DNA of 64,000 bases. It comes from Neckera pumila (taxonomy: Eukaryota; Streptophyta; Bryopsida; Hypnales; Neckeraceae). The translations under genes were made by a program, and so were the position numbers. Position 1 is the stretch's first letter, and the number at the start of each line of letters is the position of its first letter. The notes under the pieces are model-generated. The model saw only the letters and a list, made by a program, of their open reading frames with translations, did no database searches and was not told where the DNA came from. Shown here in pieces: positions 34,321 through 46,930 of this stretch. The stretch covers positions 17,467,660-17,531,659 of the forward strand of contig OZ018414.1 in NCBI GenBank assembly GCA_963969595.1, written 5' to 3'.

Positions 34321-35130
34321 CTTTGGATCCAATGAGTTGGAAAATGCCCTGGGAATTGTCAAAAACCACCACTTCGGGAGTGATAGATGACCGCTCTATT
34401 GCCGAACGTGTTGGCATGGTCTTTAATTGAGCGATTGCTAATAACAGGCTCTCCGATTTGGTTCAACCACTATTAGTCACCATCGTAGGCTCAAGCACGG
34501 TTTCTATGGCGCTCACCGATGTTGAGGTGCCTTCTTCACACATGATAGCCGTCAATTGGAATATCGTAACCACTCTAAATTATACCTGTGCAATCATGGA
34601 TGCAGAAAACAATGGAGCTTGACACACGACTGTGGCTGCCTGAAAAAATGTACCTATACTTGGGTTCCCCACATTAAGAACTTGAGCAACTCGTCGACCA
34701 CTTCAGTTTTGACAAGGTGGAACTATGGATGAAGTGGGCACCACATCTTCCAGTGTAAATGATTCTGACAACCGAGCTTGACGGTTGGCCTTGCCACGTT
34801 GAGGATCCAACCCCAAACTTGCCCCTCAGGGTGCATCTAGCACCACGGTCTTGCTTTGTGTCATTGCAAACACATCCATTGACGTTTCATATGGATCCAC
34901 CATACCACACAATATATGGTCCTTCTTCTCAGCATAAAAAGACGTTGTCCTCTGCTGTGGGGAGGACCACTTGAGCTCGGTGATGGCGTTCATTACTTCC
35001 ATCTTGGCCTCTAACTTTGTAAATCGGGCCTTTTACGACTTCTTTTCTCCTCTTATGGATTGGCTTCTTTGAAATCACTTGCTTTGGCATCCTTGGATCC
35101 CTTAGGCTTAAATTTTGGATGGATTTTCCA
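34321..35130 (-). pseudogene. Degenerate gag-protease linker of the retroelement
   Basis: No clear domain was seen; stops occur in all frames. The order of flanking domains shows it belongs to the retroelement. Confidence 0.45.
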
Positions 35131-35172
35131 ACAATTAGCCTCCAAGTGGCCCTTGAGACCACATCTAGAACA
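35131..35172 (-). pseudogene. CCHC zinc knuckle of the retroelement gag
   Basis: CSRCGLKGHLEANC matches CX2CX4HX4C exactly, in a different frame from the longest local ORF. A basic tail (HPKFKPKGSKDAK) follows. Confidence 0.85.
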
Positions 35173-36433
35173 AAATCCATCAGGCTTGACAGATTCTTTC
35201 TTTGACTGTTTTTTGCAATCCCATTGGCGATGACCAACACCTTCATATGAGTGCTTATTTACCCACCTTTAGTAAATAATTGAGCACAACCGGGCTCTAG
35301 TTTTTGTGTGGATTTTTGTACAACCTATGGGTGCCTAGCGTCAATCCATTGTGCCTTCCAAGCAATGGATCTTTTTTCTACATTCCTAACATCCACAATG
35401 TACACGAAAACCAAAGAAATCCAATAGTTGGCAACTCTACTTTAACTTCTTCAATAAAAAGAGGTCACGGTGGTTTCGAAATTGAACCAGTTATAGTCAA
35501 TTTTAACAGTCCTAAATGGTAGAACACTTCATGCCATTTCTAAAAACATAAAACTCGACCCTATCCCCTTCTCCTAGCAAAAATTATGGGTGGATGAAGT
35601 TTAATCCTTTCGGAGCTATTTAAACTTCATCCATGATTTAGGACGTGCTTCCTAATTCAATTACTCTTGAAAATTGAACCCTAGTTTTAGATGTATAGGA
35701 CCTGCCTAAATCCTAAATTTTGACTTGGATGAACTATTTTAGGTTGACTTCATCCGTTCCTTGATCCAAACTTCATCCTTGAATATCTCTTATGATTTTG
35801 GGTCTTTCTTGAAGTTTGAGCCACTTTAGGGTTACTTGAGGGTCCTCCTTTGACTTCCTAATCCTAACTTCTTTCTTTGATTAAGTTAAAACAACCTAGT
35901 TCTTCCTATCTTTGTCCTTTGGGATTTTGATTGAGCTCTAGTCAATTACTATTTTTAGTAGTTTTAAGTTTTATCCTTGAAGAGGCTAACCTAAGATTTC
36001 TAAAATGATATCTTGCTTGACAATCCAACTATCCAAATTAATGATGGATGAAGTTTGACCACTAGTTGGTATTCAAAACTTCATCCGTTGATTACTCCTA
36101 ACCCTAATTTGATAATTAATTGTTAACTTTACTTTTGAGACCTAGATTACTTCCACTTAACACTTCGTAAATTAGTTCCTCTTGGTTACTTCCTAACTAC
36201 TTTTCATCCAAATTAGGTGCTAAACTTCAGCCCTTTGTTTCTCACTCGTTTTAGCTCCAAATCCTAAGTGTGATATGATTATGGAAAGCCCTAGTCCTAA
36301 TCTACAGATTTTTAAGCATAAAATTGAAGAAAACCCTAGTCTTGACTCCCTAAATTGACCTTGAAGTTCGGCTAAGTGTTAAAAATGCTAAATTTAAACA
36401 ATTAAAAAGAAGGAGAAAAGTTTAGTGAATTAC
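35173..36433 (-). other. Gag interior or intron of the retroelement, no clear coding
   Basis: The region has T-rich plus-strand composition, scattered AACTTCATCC repeats and no protein-like frame. It separates the gag start exon from the zinc knuckle and may hold a long intron or an old insertion. Confidence 0.35.
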
Positions 36434-36496
36434 CTCAAGTTGTGCTTCATCCACCATGTTGTAGAGTAGCTCCTTGAGATATTTCCAGTCCGCCAT
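36434..36496 (-). pseudogene. Gag start exon of the retroelement
   Basis: ATG at 36496 opens 21 codons (MADWKYLKELLYNMV and on) and ends at a GAG/GTAATT donor-like site. It is placed where a gag start is expected, about 0.9 kb after the likely 5' UTR (around 37370-37300). Support is modest: position plus a clean helix-like peptide. Confidence 0.45.
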
Positions 36497-37625
36497 CCTC
36501 AAGTATAATCTTGGATTTTTGCTCACCACTTAAAGATAGGTGCTTAATACAAATTTTTTAGTTTTTCCTACTTCTTTTTCTTTTACTTCTACTTCTTTGT
36601 TTTCTTTTAGTACTATACTAATTCAATTATTAAACCATTCCAAGGTTGCTAAATTTTGGAATAAATAATCAAAGTCAACTTCTAAACAATAATTGACTCT
36701 TCAATTCCTCTCCTATCTTGGTCAATTATTATTCTATCCAAAGTTTTAATGGCTCTAATTTGATCCTTGAAGATTCCACCTAATCTTTTGATTTTTAACC
36801 ATTCATCTTCTTAGCCAACTAACTTCTTCTTACAAACGGTTTCTTACTCTAATTGTTGTCTATCTCTTGGCTATGGAATTTTAGAATTCCCTCCTTTCCT
36901 TCCCTATCCAATGATTTTTTGTTAGTTTTTCTCTTATCTTTTTTCCAAAGACAACTATTTAATGTTTCAAGAACAAAAGATGTTTTTAATATTTGAAGGG
37001 CTTAGATTAGTTTTTGGACGATCCAGAAGGTCAAAAATCAATTTAGATCAGTAAGCCAAAGGATTGAATTTCAGTCCAGTTAACGAGCCAAAGCTGAACA
37101 GCCCAGTCGGGGAGCCAGAGGACAAACAACCCAGTCGGGAGTCAGAGGCCGAACCAACTCAATCAAAGGCTAAAGGCTGCCGGTAGCTGCTCCCTACTCC
37201 CGTCTTCCTACTTCCATTTCCCTGCCGCTGCTCCCCGCCACAAGTTGCCACCCTTAATCCCTCATTGATATGGCCACGACCTTCCTTGGGCAGGCTCTGT
37301 CCAGCCCTTGCCGGTCGGAATATTTGGGTTGGTTTGGTGGGAGACCCCAGTTTTGGTCCAAATTGTGTTTTTAAACACGGATTCTCATTTTATAGAAAAT
37401 TCATGAACACCAAGAGTCAAGTTTTTGTTGGTAAAGGCTAAGACACTAATTTTTTTGGATGCTAAACTTGAAATTCCAAAACTAAGGTTTTGGAAATTAA
37501 ACTTGGACAATGGCAACTTCTATGTTTTTTTGGAGGGGGGTAGGACTTCACTAAGCCAAAGCTTTGCCGTATTTGGGATTTTTGCCAAAATGCTACAAGA
37601 TTTCATTTTGAAGCTTTTCCTCACA
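36497..37625 (-). other. 5' leader of the retroelement and LTR remainder
   Basis: The minus strand around 37370-37320 (ACCAAAACTGGGGTCTCCCA) looks like the LTR/leader junction region of such elements, but I could not match a tRNA primer site with confidence. The rest is non-coding. Confidence 0.35.
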
Positions 37626-37981
37626 TAAAATAAGGTGAGGAAAAACTTCAAAAGAAACTGGAAAAACTTCACAAAAGTTTATAAGAAGTTGAATCTACAC
37701 CATTCTTTAAGAATGGATGCATGCTAGAACGGAGTTCACAAGGCAAAGCCTCTCACTCCATCATGTGGGAGACTCAATTTGAAAAAGATGAGTCTCCATT
37801 GCTCCACATGGAGGTCATGGGCATTTGAGGTCCCAAATGAGATGCCATTTTCCCGCCACGGCCCAAGCTCACATCCGAGGGCCAAATACACTCCACAATG
37901 CTCCAACCACCTTCCACCACTCCCTCTAGCTCCACAACAGCAGGCCGGCGGGAAATCCAAGGTCACGCTATTTGCATGACA
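37626..37981 (-). repeat. LTR-like segment B, right copy (5' LTR remnant)
   Basis: Direct repeat of 28310-28666. On the minus strand it starts TGTCATGCAAATAGCG. No segment A lies beyond it, so the 5' LTR is truncated or segment A was never part of it. Confidence 0.8.
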
Positions 37982-40107
37982 AATTCTATCTATATGGTTC
38001 TATAATTGCAATCACCTAGGTTCTGTATAAATTTGAATCTTAAATTTTTTAATCTTAATTAGATTAATAATTGCAAATCACTGATATTTTGCATATTAAA
38101 AAGAATTTATAAGGACATCTGGTCTTACGATTAGGACAATAGTGTTATAAGTGCATGTTAATTCATTTAAATGGGTACAAATTTTCATCATTAGAATGTT
38201 ATGTTTAAGAATATGGTGGTTTAGACATTAGACTTAAAAATAAATGTCAAGTTTGATTAATGTCACTAACTCTTTAATAGAAATCACTAACATTAGTCAA
38301 AATTGATATAATGGAGAAAATAAAATTGCATTAACCCCTAAATTTTTGAACTCCACTCTGTTATGATTTTTACATGATAATGAATATTTATTGACAATCT
38401 ATATAATTATGAAATTTGTTGTGATGGGTTGAAATGTAACACTCTAAGAATAGTGATTTTATGCACACTTTTTGTTCATTATTTAAAAGGCCTAATTGAA
38501 TAGCATTTTTGAGATTTTTAATCTTAGATTTTATCTCTTCCATTATTGATACACTTTAGTAGTATAATTTCGTTATAAAATGGGACTATAAAGAGTAAAG
38601 ACATTTGGCATTGTACAAGGGAATTTAGTAAGAATCTATCAAAGAAAACGTACTCTTAAGATGTGAAGAAAATAACCTCAAAAGGTATGCAAGAGCATTG
38701 GAGAAAATCTTCTAAACTATATAGTAGGAATAGAAAGTTTATGGATTAATAACGTAATGATGATAAAATTGATAATTTAAATTAATATCTTGAAATCATA
38801 TTGCAATTTTTGTCATATCTTTATAATATTGATGACTATGTCTAAAATATTATGAATCCTACAATGTGATATATCAAGTATGCAAACTGCATTTATTAAT
38901 ATTCATTAGGGATTTAGGATTAAGGTATTGACAAAATTTTGAGGATGAAATGTATTATCAAACTTTGACCAGAGATTGGAGAAGAAGATCCGTTTCATTA
39001 TAATCAAATTGTGACTAGGTCCGCCCTTCCATCTCTACCATGGATCCATCTAAAGGGCCCAGATGTAGGGAGCCCTTGAAGCTCCTTCGCATTGAGGCTG
39101 CCTGCTTGGATTGGCAATTAGACAGGAGCTCATTTTAGCCTCGCAATTCATTCTTCATGCCACTAGAAGAACCCACGTTTTTTGTGACATACCCATAATG
39201 TGGTAGGTACATTTTTTTGGACGTCCGCCTTGTCCACATGGATGTCTAAAAAATGCATTATTATAGACAGGCCCAAAAACGTGGAAAATTACAAAAAATG
39301 CAGTCTCATCTCAAGAAGATTTTGGAGGACATCTCATAGAATATGGTCTTCTAAGGTCATAAGAGGTTGCCTTGTGGCTGCCATGTCAGCATCAACAAAG
39401 GGGATAGTGCCATGTGTGCAAGTTTTTTCATCCATCCCGTCTATGACATGGCAGCCAAAAAAATAACATGGTATCTTAGTCAACACACTTTTAAAACATC
39501 TGAGATTCTTAATATTGTTTTTTGAGATGTCAACTTAGACGTCTAGATGTTTTGCGACGTCAATTTAGACAAATATGTTTCATCATGAACATATTAGTTC
39601 ACATCCTCAAAGTGCAACATTAGTTTACATCCAATTTAGATTCAATCTTAGGTGATACTATCAGTACTTTAAAATATAGAATATATATCATGATGTTGGG
39701 CAAGTAAGGTAGTTTACTTTTAAAGCAACCTTCTAAGAGCTAGTTGCATTTGGAGGAAGCTAAATTCCTTGAAACTATTTTCAGTTACTTTTTGTAAGAA
39801 GAAAAATACAATTGGGATCTAATCTAAGTCATTTCATATTTTGGGGACCTTTATTAGTTACAAATTTTTGAAGTTGAAACATAGTGACACTAAAAGCAAT
39901 CCCCTCCTTAAAATGAACACTATTGGTACATAGAAAAAGCAAAATATACCTCCAAATTAGAAGGCGCTTTTAGAGCATCCTACCTTACATTGGGATGGAT
40001 AGGTTTGAATAAAATGGATACTTTGTTGCTATAGAATGAATGAATAAAATCAAAATAAAACAGTCCTTCCTCCAAAATCTACATAATATGCATTTGTAAT
40101 GGTCATA
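37982..40107. other. AT-rich gene-free stretch
   Basis: No gene was recognised. A small hairpin at 39208-39255 (CATTTTTTTGGACGTCC against TGGATGTCTAAAAAATG) and repeated GACGTC words at 39510-39570 suggest old DNA-transposon ends. Confidence 0.4.
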
Positions 40108-40344
40108 TACTATAAGAAATCTGCGTTTTAGGTGATGTTAGCATAATTTTAGGAGGGATTTTAGAGGACTTTCAATAAAACAACGCGTGTTTTTATGTCA
40201 ATAATAACTTCCAATGAATCATCATTACAATGACTCATTGGATGTTTTTATTGACATAAAAACACACTTTGTTTTATTGGACGTCTTCTAAAATCCCTCC
40301 TAAAATTATGCTGACGTCACCTAAAACGCAGATTTCTTATAGTA
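40108..40344. mobile_element. MITE, 237 bp, almost fully palindromic
   Basis: The ends TACTATAAGAAATCTGCG and its exact complement are followed by near-perfect complementary arms (TTTAGGAGGGATTTTAGA, TTTTATGTCAATAA) meeting near 40226. The terminal ACTATAAGAAA resembles CACTA ends (CACTACAAGAAA), so a CACTA-derived MITE is the best guess. Confidence 0.85.
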
Positions 40345-41286
40345 ATATAACTCATTAAAAAATTTATAATTTCATAAAATTGTAAAATTGTAAAATCCTT
40401 AAAATTTTCAATTATTTATATTGATTATATTGTGCTAAATAATATAACTTAATGATAAAGACTATTCATTTTATATTTTAAAATTAATAAGATTTAAGCA
40501 TACTACATTTTTTCACAAACTCAATGATGTAATGAATTAACTAATTAATTTTTAAATTTCAAGTTTAGAAATTTAGAGATTTAATGTACAAACTTCAACT
40601 TTCTAAATTCATCCATTTATCCATTGTAATTTTACAAATTTAGAAGTTTAAGAAATTCAAAATGCTTAAAAATAGAAGAATTTCACAAATTTGTTTTTTC
40701 CTATATAAAAATAAATTAAAAATAATTTTTCATAGAAATTGGTATTTATTTTTTGAATTATTTTTGCCAAGTTTTCTAGACCTATGAAGTACATTCAGAA
40801 AATATTGATGCAAAATGTATCAAGATATGTATAGTCAAATATGCTTTGATTTACTTTAAAACTATACATATTCTTGGAAAAGAATGAAGAAAAACAATGC
40901 CTTATGACAATATAAAGGTAAGTATCAAGCTTATGGTAGTTTACTTGATGATATAGGCATTATGGTAAGGAAACATGGTCAACTCACGAAATGAAGTTTG
41001 TAGAGATGAGGACCTAAAAGTCCATTCCTCACTTCTCCACCAAATTTAAAACTAATTATGTATTCTAAAAGTTGAGGACATAAAAAGAAATGTATTAAAT
41101 GTTGAAGTGAAAATAATTGCCCTACCATCCTTTAATATTTGCCAAAGACAATTTTGCACTTATAATTCACAAGGAATTTGCCATGCTCATCAACATCAAT
41201 AACATTGTTTTGCCTCTAAGTCGCTCTTTAAATTTTAAGAGTGCTTCAAATCAAGCGAGTGCCTTATAATTGATAATAGATTGGTT
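40345..41286. other. AT-rich gene-free stretch
   Basis: No gene or structured repeat was recognised. Confidence 0.4.
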
Positions 41287-42211
41287 TTAACCTCTAAAGT
41301 CCCAAGGCCATTTTTCTATCAAAAACCACTCAAAACTGCCATTTTGGCTGCATTCATCCACGAACACAAAAAAAAACATTTTTTCTAGAATCTAACCATA
41401 GGATCTTGTACTTCACTTGTCAAAGATCATGTGATAAAAATTTCATGAAGTTTGACCATATAGATTGGAAGATATTAGCATTCAAAGTTGAAAAAGAAAG
41501 TTTTTTTAAACATTGACCTGCAATTTCAGATGACTTTGACCGCCATTTGTGGACATTTTTTGCACTACACACTTTGAATTTAAAAAAATTTATGTTGAAG
41601 ATGTAAATTGGAAGTCCACAAAAAAATTTAAAAAAAACAGACTTGATTTTCATTCTTTAAAAGATTGTTAAATAGAAATAAGTCCAAGATTGAACAAAAA
41701 ACTAAATTGTTAATAGGTCTTAGATGGAATTGAAATTCAAAAATTTCAATAGTGAGATGTTTTAGCAAGCAAACAGAAACATTTTGGAAAAAACTATAAA
41801 ATATTGTGAAAATTGCATTCAGAAATGAATCCTACAAGTTATTTTTTCAAAAAGATGCTTACATTGCCCAAAAAAAAGATTGTCCATAACTTGCTCATTA
41901 TTAGTCCAAATAAAACGAATCAAAGCTTCACATGTAGAAAAAAATATAAAGTTTCAAAGAAAAAATAAATTAAAATTTATTTTGACTTTTGCAAAAAATT
42001 TGTGTTGCCCGCCGAGTTCAAATTGAGGCTTTTTGTGGTATAACTTTTGCTCCCAGGCACCAATTGATATAAAAATTATATTCCCATAAAGGTAATCAGC
42101 TTTTCTATCTTATGGAAAAGTTTCAAAAAATTTCATTAAAAATTGAGTCCGTAGATACTTGCCCAAAATCTAATTTGTCCCCTAAGGGGACAATGGGACT
42201 TTAGGGGTTAA
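41287..42211. mobile_element. TTAA-flanked inverted-repeat element, 925 bp
   Basis: It begins TTAACCTCTAAAGTCCCAAG and ends ATGGGACTTTAGGGGTTAA; TTAA is present at both ends. The interior shares AGATATTAGCATTCAAAGTT and GCTTTTTGTGGTATAACTTT with the elements at 43277, 50098 and 54084. It is in opposite orientation to 43277 and 54084. Confidence 0.8.
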
Positions 42212-43276
42212 ATTGGTGGAACATTGGTGGTGGATTTATAACAATTTTTGGAGCTTTTAACTATGATTTTCATTTTTTATTTCTAAATTTTTGCTAATAC
42301 TTCTTTTTGTTTGATATGCCTCAAAATTTAACACCTTTTGTCTCTCTTTCATAGCTTTTAGAATGTATTATTAATTGTAAAATTTGGTGAAGTATTGACT
42401 ATGTGAGGAAGCATTTCAGTGAGGAATGGATCTTTTTGTCCCCGATTCTATAACATATTAGTGAGTGATAAAAATTAGTCAACAGTTCATTCAACTCCCT
42501 CATTTAGGTTCCCTATCTCCTTCTACAACTTTTCTAATTACTTCACACCAATCACAAAAAATGGATATCTACTAGAGGATTTTGATGTGGGACCTTGAAT
42601 GAACATACACTTAAGGTATGATGGTTAACCCTTAAAGGTCATCCTATATTCCCGTTTGGTCAAACTTCATTAGTTTTCTATATTGAAATACACCTTTCAA
42701 AATTTTGAGATTTTTCTCATGTATCTAAAAGATGTATCCAAAATTTAACTTTTAATTTTTTGTAAACAATAAGCTAAAAATTGTATGATTTTAAAAATAA
42801 TTTCTTTATAAAATCATAGTAATTACAAAATTGCTGAAAATAGTCTAAAATTTATATTAGTTGAGTGAAATTGGAGATGATAGGGATAAACATCACAATA
42901 TAATTGGTATACTCTTTGAACTCACACTAAGAAAAATTCAATAAGGAAAGTTCAAAAGTGGCTTATTTTAAGCTCCCAGGGTTAATTTCTTAGTCAAACT
43001 TCAAAATATTTGTTACAGCTACAATGCCATAGAGGGATAACTACAACCAAGCTTCAAAATAAATCCTACATATTCATGTCTAAATTGCACACCTTTAGAG
43101 TTTAAAATCATGCACTTAATTTTAGAAGCACCTATGATTAGTACTTTGAAAAATAATAGTTTACTCATAGTGTCCAAAAAATACATCCAAAGAAAGTTAG
43201 CAACTTTTTTCAGTGACCAACAACACCCAATAAAAACCAAAACAATTTAATAATAGAAATCATGCTTACATGCTTA
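42212..43276. other. Spacer between two oppositely oriented TTAA-family elements
   Basis: AT-rich, with no gene recognised. Because its neighbours are inverted copies of one family, this is the loop of a 2.8 kb inverted repeat. Confidence 0.5.
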
Positions 43277-44124
43277 TTTTCTAAAAGAGCCTTGTTCCCT
43301 TGTAGGACACAATGAATTCTGAGTAGGTTTCTATGACCTCAATTTTTGGTGAACGTTTTGAAACTTTGTCATAAAATAGAAAAAATGATTTGTTTTATGG
43401 GAGTATAATTTTTATTTCAATTGGTGTTTGGAAGTAGAAGTTATACCACAAAAAGCCTAAAATTGAATTTGGCGGGCAACACACACAAAATTACAAGAAG
43501 TCAAAAAATTGCAGAAAGTTAAGGACAATCTTGTGTTTCAGGTAATCTAAGCATCTTGTTGAAAAAAAGGGCTTATAGGATTCATTTTTGAATGCAATTT
43601 TTACAATATTTCAAAAGTTGCTTAAAAGGTTAAGTTTGCTTGCTAAAACAATCTCACCATAGGGATTATCATGTTTCAATCCCATCTAAGAGCTATTAAC
43701 AATTTCATTATTTTTTCAATCTTGGACCTACTTCTACTTAACAATTTTTTCTAAGAATGAATATCAAGTGCATTCTTTTTTATTTTTTTTTCCTAGACTT
43801 TCGACTCAATTCTTCAACACAAGTTTTTTTAATTCAAAGTTTGTAGTACGAAACTTTCCACAAATGCCGGTCAAAGTCATCCAAAATTGCAAGCCAACAT
43901 TCAAATTATTTTTCCTTTCCAACTTTGAATGCTAATATCTTCCGATCTGTACTGTCAAACTTCATGAGTTTTTGAACACATGATCTAAGACAAATGAAGT
44001 AGAAGATCTAGCAGTTAGATTCTAACAAAAAAATATTTTTTTCTACTTTTTTGGATGAATGCAACATAAATGACAGTTTTGAGTGTTTTTTGACAAAAAA
44101 AAATGGCCTTGGTCCTTTTGGTTT
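43277..44124. mobile_element. Degenerate TTAA-family element, about 850 bp
   Basis: Interior similarity (reverse complement of 41287-42211) is clear, for example AACTTTGAATGCTAATATCT and GTTATACCACAAAAAGCC. The termini (TTTTCTAAAAGAGCC and CCTTTTGGTTTA) are eroded. Confidence 0.7.
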
Positions 44125-44269
44125 ATACAAACGCTCTTGGACGTGGTTGTTTCACTTGATTCCACTCCAAATTTTATGATTACCATAAAAATCATTGCAG
44201 AATACACAACGTATTGGTAGAAACGTATTTCTTAAAGTGGTTACTTGCCTTACCTTAATTCTACCTCCA

Positions 44270-44470
44270 ATTTTTTTTTTTTTTTTTTGAACAAATGAAA
44301 AGTACCATTGCATTAAAAAAAAACCAGTGAACGACAGCAAGCCAAAGCTGACAAATGAAGAGATAAGAGCAAAAATAGAACAAAGAAAAACACAAGGAAA
44401 GAAACACAACCAAACGAACTAGGAGAAAGAACACATGGTAGGACCCTTCCTACTCCAGAGAATGGTGGAA
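44270..44470 (-). repeat. Poly(T)-headed insert, possible retroposon
   Basis: About 19 T residues are followed by GAACAAATGAAAAGTACCAT and 170 bp of unrelated DNA. The flanks share CACTCCAAATTT. This fits a poly(A)-tailed insert in minus orientation; the source is unknown. Confidence 0.3.
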
Positions 44471-44489
44471 CCACTCCAAATTTAATTCT

Positions 44490-45010
44490 TTGATTATCAT
44501 CAAAACCAAAGTTTGGTTACCATTAAAATCTTCATACTACGCACGTTGTACCAGTGGGAAGATGCCACTCATGGTTTTTAGGGTTGAGGTACGCAACGCC
44601 AAGCATGTTTGCCACCCATTGGGAAAGATCCTCTGGATTTCAGCCGCTGTAAGCCTTCTCGTGAAGAATCTTGACGCAGTGGACCCTTTCGGAAGCCAAA
44701 AAAACCCCGCAATGTGGGACGAACCTTCCGACGACGAAAATCCGGGCATTTCCAGCAGTAACATGTAGAATTTTGAAAACCTTTCCCATGAAAAAGCCAT
44801 CAATCCCTGTCTGGAGACGAGACGGTCAGCCCGGAGACGGCTAGGCGAGTCAGCCCCCCGGCGGCTGGCTCTTCGGTCCATGAACGAGTCAAAGCAAACA
44901 CACCTCAACTGAATCTGGAACCCCCAAATCCGTACCAGAAAGTTTTCTATTTGAAGCAAAATTATAAGGAAACAGTCGAAGATTATCGATGAAAAAACGA
45001 TTCGCAAATA
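44490..45010. other. GC-richer patch with competing ORFs on both strands
   Basis: The plus frame 44490-44768 ends in MWDEPSDDENPGISSSNM. The minus frame 45007-44537 includes RRLTAAEIQRIFPNGWQ. Either could be an exon remnant, but not both; I cannot choose and recognise neither. Confidence 0.25.
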
Positions 45011-46037
45011 GAAAATACTAGCTGGTTTGGGCTCAAAATCTCTACCCTAACCCTGATCTGGGCCACAACCGTAGACTTGCCGATGTACTCTACCCACCCA
45101 GCTTGCTCTTTTCTGTCCTTTCAGAGGAAGACATTAAAGTGGGAATTTAGAATACGTAACAAACCCCCAAAAGTGTGGTGCTCACACGTACCACGCTTGG
45201 CTGCCTAACTTACCCACACCACAGATGCTGCTTTTGAATCAACTAAGAAGTGGAAGCAACCAAGTTGGGTGCTAATCCGTTCCATTTCCACCTTTTGATA
45301 CCCTATAAGAAAAGTGTGGAAAGAGAAAACGTCAACTACAAAACTCTCAAAAAATATCTGTTCGTACGCTAGTCTCCAATTCCATGAAGCTACTCAGAAC
45401 ACTCATCCGTCCGTTCACGGATCAGCTGTAAGTTAACACATCAAATTGTAGCACAAAACTAAACACGAAGCTACTGGTGTAAACAGCTGGGCAATTCGTG
45501 GAGACAACTCAGTAACAATCCGTTCCGGGTTGATAACTTACGAAACCCTGTAAAAAGAGGAAACGTGGACTACAAACTCTTAATATCTGGTCATAAGGAA
45601 GACCCTAAATCCGGGAAACTACTCGTCCTTCCGTAAAACCTAATATGAACTTTCATGTAAACGTCAGTGGAAACATCAAAGCAAAAGAACCCCACTTGAC
45701 TGACCCTCGAATGAGAATTACCACCAATGTTGCAATGTGAGCCAAGGTGTGCCATTGAAATACCTTCAAACCGGACGTCATACGTCTCATAGACCACGTC
45801 AAGCGGGCACCGACGTTATATACATATATATTGAGACACTGCACCATTGAAGTTCTGTCTAGAGATCATCCTCACCAGCATACCAACCCCTACGGGCAAA
45901 TGACCCCTGTATGGTCGTATTCAGGGAATACATGAGCTTCCGATCCTGGAAAAAACGGCACATCCCTGTGTCGACCCTATCCACCAAAAAATCACCTTAA
46001 TTGTGTGTGTTTCTCTACACTCTTTTCCATTGCTATT
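45011..46037. other. Gene-free stretch downstream of the F-box gene
   Basis: Contains repeats of a loosely similar block (AACGTCAACTACAAAACTCT near 45335 and AACGTGGACTACAAACTCTT near 45565). Otherwise no gene was seen. It is the probable 3' UTR and terminator region of the F-box gene. Confidence 0.35.
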
Positions 46038-46930
46038 CTACACTGTTGCCGCAGTATTCGGCTGGAAGTGCGCCTCCGAGACCACATTCTGTGTCGCATA
46101 GTACATGTGCAAGGCTTTGTTGCGACAAGCTAAGAGTGACGTCGACGGCACAAAGTTATCCAACCCTTGGAACGGACACGGCGGCAGCTTGAGCTCCTCC
46201 GACAAATCATCGGCCAACACTTGGAAGCTTTTGTCATAAAGCAGCAACCCCAACTCATCCCTCACCGAGACGCATCGATAGCGAGGGAACTTGGATCCCC
46301 ACTTTGCGAAGAAGCTCTCAAACAGAACCGCATCCTCAATCTTCTGCTCTTTCGAAGGGTTCAACCTGCAGAAGGAGACTCCCTTGGTACCCTTGCAATC
46401 ATCTTCCCGAACCACCATGTAAACAGTCCCTTTGCATTCCACCACCTGGACCTCAATCTTGCTTCCGGGACAACGAGGCTCACAGCGGTACAACAGCTTC
46501 TCCCGGAACACGCCTTCGTAGATGTCGTAGACCACTAAGCCCATCACGGAGCTCCGCAGGATGCCTTCTTTCGCCACGAAGTAAAAGAAGTTGTCGCAGC
46601 AGGCGCCGATCTGGGGGGAGTAACTGAGCTTGTACTTGCGCTCGATGACGGATAAGTTGTTGTCAACGGACCAGCTTTGCGTGAGAGAGTCATAAATTTC
46701 CATGTGTGCGCAAGCTTGGTGGCAGGTACGTTTAGTTAGGACGAGGAGCTTGTAGGAGCTCGAGAAGCGGTTGAAAATGATGTGCGTCAAAATCCAGGTA
46801 TTCTGAATCATGCAGTTGCCAATGTGCATGGCGGGGAGCTCTCTGCAGCTCGCAAGGACGGGGTTGTACACAAACAGACTGGCAACGCCTTGTTCGTTCA
46901 CGTCACGAAAACATAATAAGCCTCCATCGC
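46038..46930 (-). CDS. F-box protein, exon 2 (C-terminal interaction domain)
   Basis: It starts after a GGTGCAG acceptor at 46932-46931. The split Gly codon joins exon 1 as IAGDGGLLCFRDVNEQG, a typical plant F-box continuation (DGGLxCF then FVYNPVLASCRELP). The 297 codons end at TAG 46040-46038. The rest resembles the kelch/F-box-associated beta-propeller of plant F-box proteins (YDSLTQSWSV, MGLVVYDIYEGVF, VVREDDCKG). No internal stop interrupts it. Confidence 0.85.

Larger units (their letters stand above)
28310..37981 (-). mobile_element. Decayed Ty3/gypsy retrotransposon with DNA methyltransferase and PHD finger
   Basis: Reading right to left on the minus strand, the order is LTR-like repeat, gag start, CCHC knuckle, aspartic protease, C5-cytosine methyltransferase, reverse transcriptase, RNase H, integrase (zinc-binding part then core), PHD finger, LTR-like repeat. 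RT before integrase places it in Ty3/gypsy. Many stops and frameshifts show it is dead. Methyltransferases captured by Ty3-type and other retrotransposons are known from charophytes and dinoflagellates; this looks like the streptophyte type. The 5' LTR is incomplete: segment A is missing on the right. Confidence 0.85.

Noticed and set aside
44975..44998. Extra palindrome copy near GTCGAAGATTATCGATG
   Set aside because: Only half of the motif matches; no second arm.
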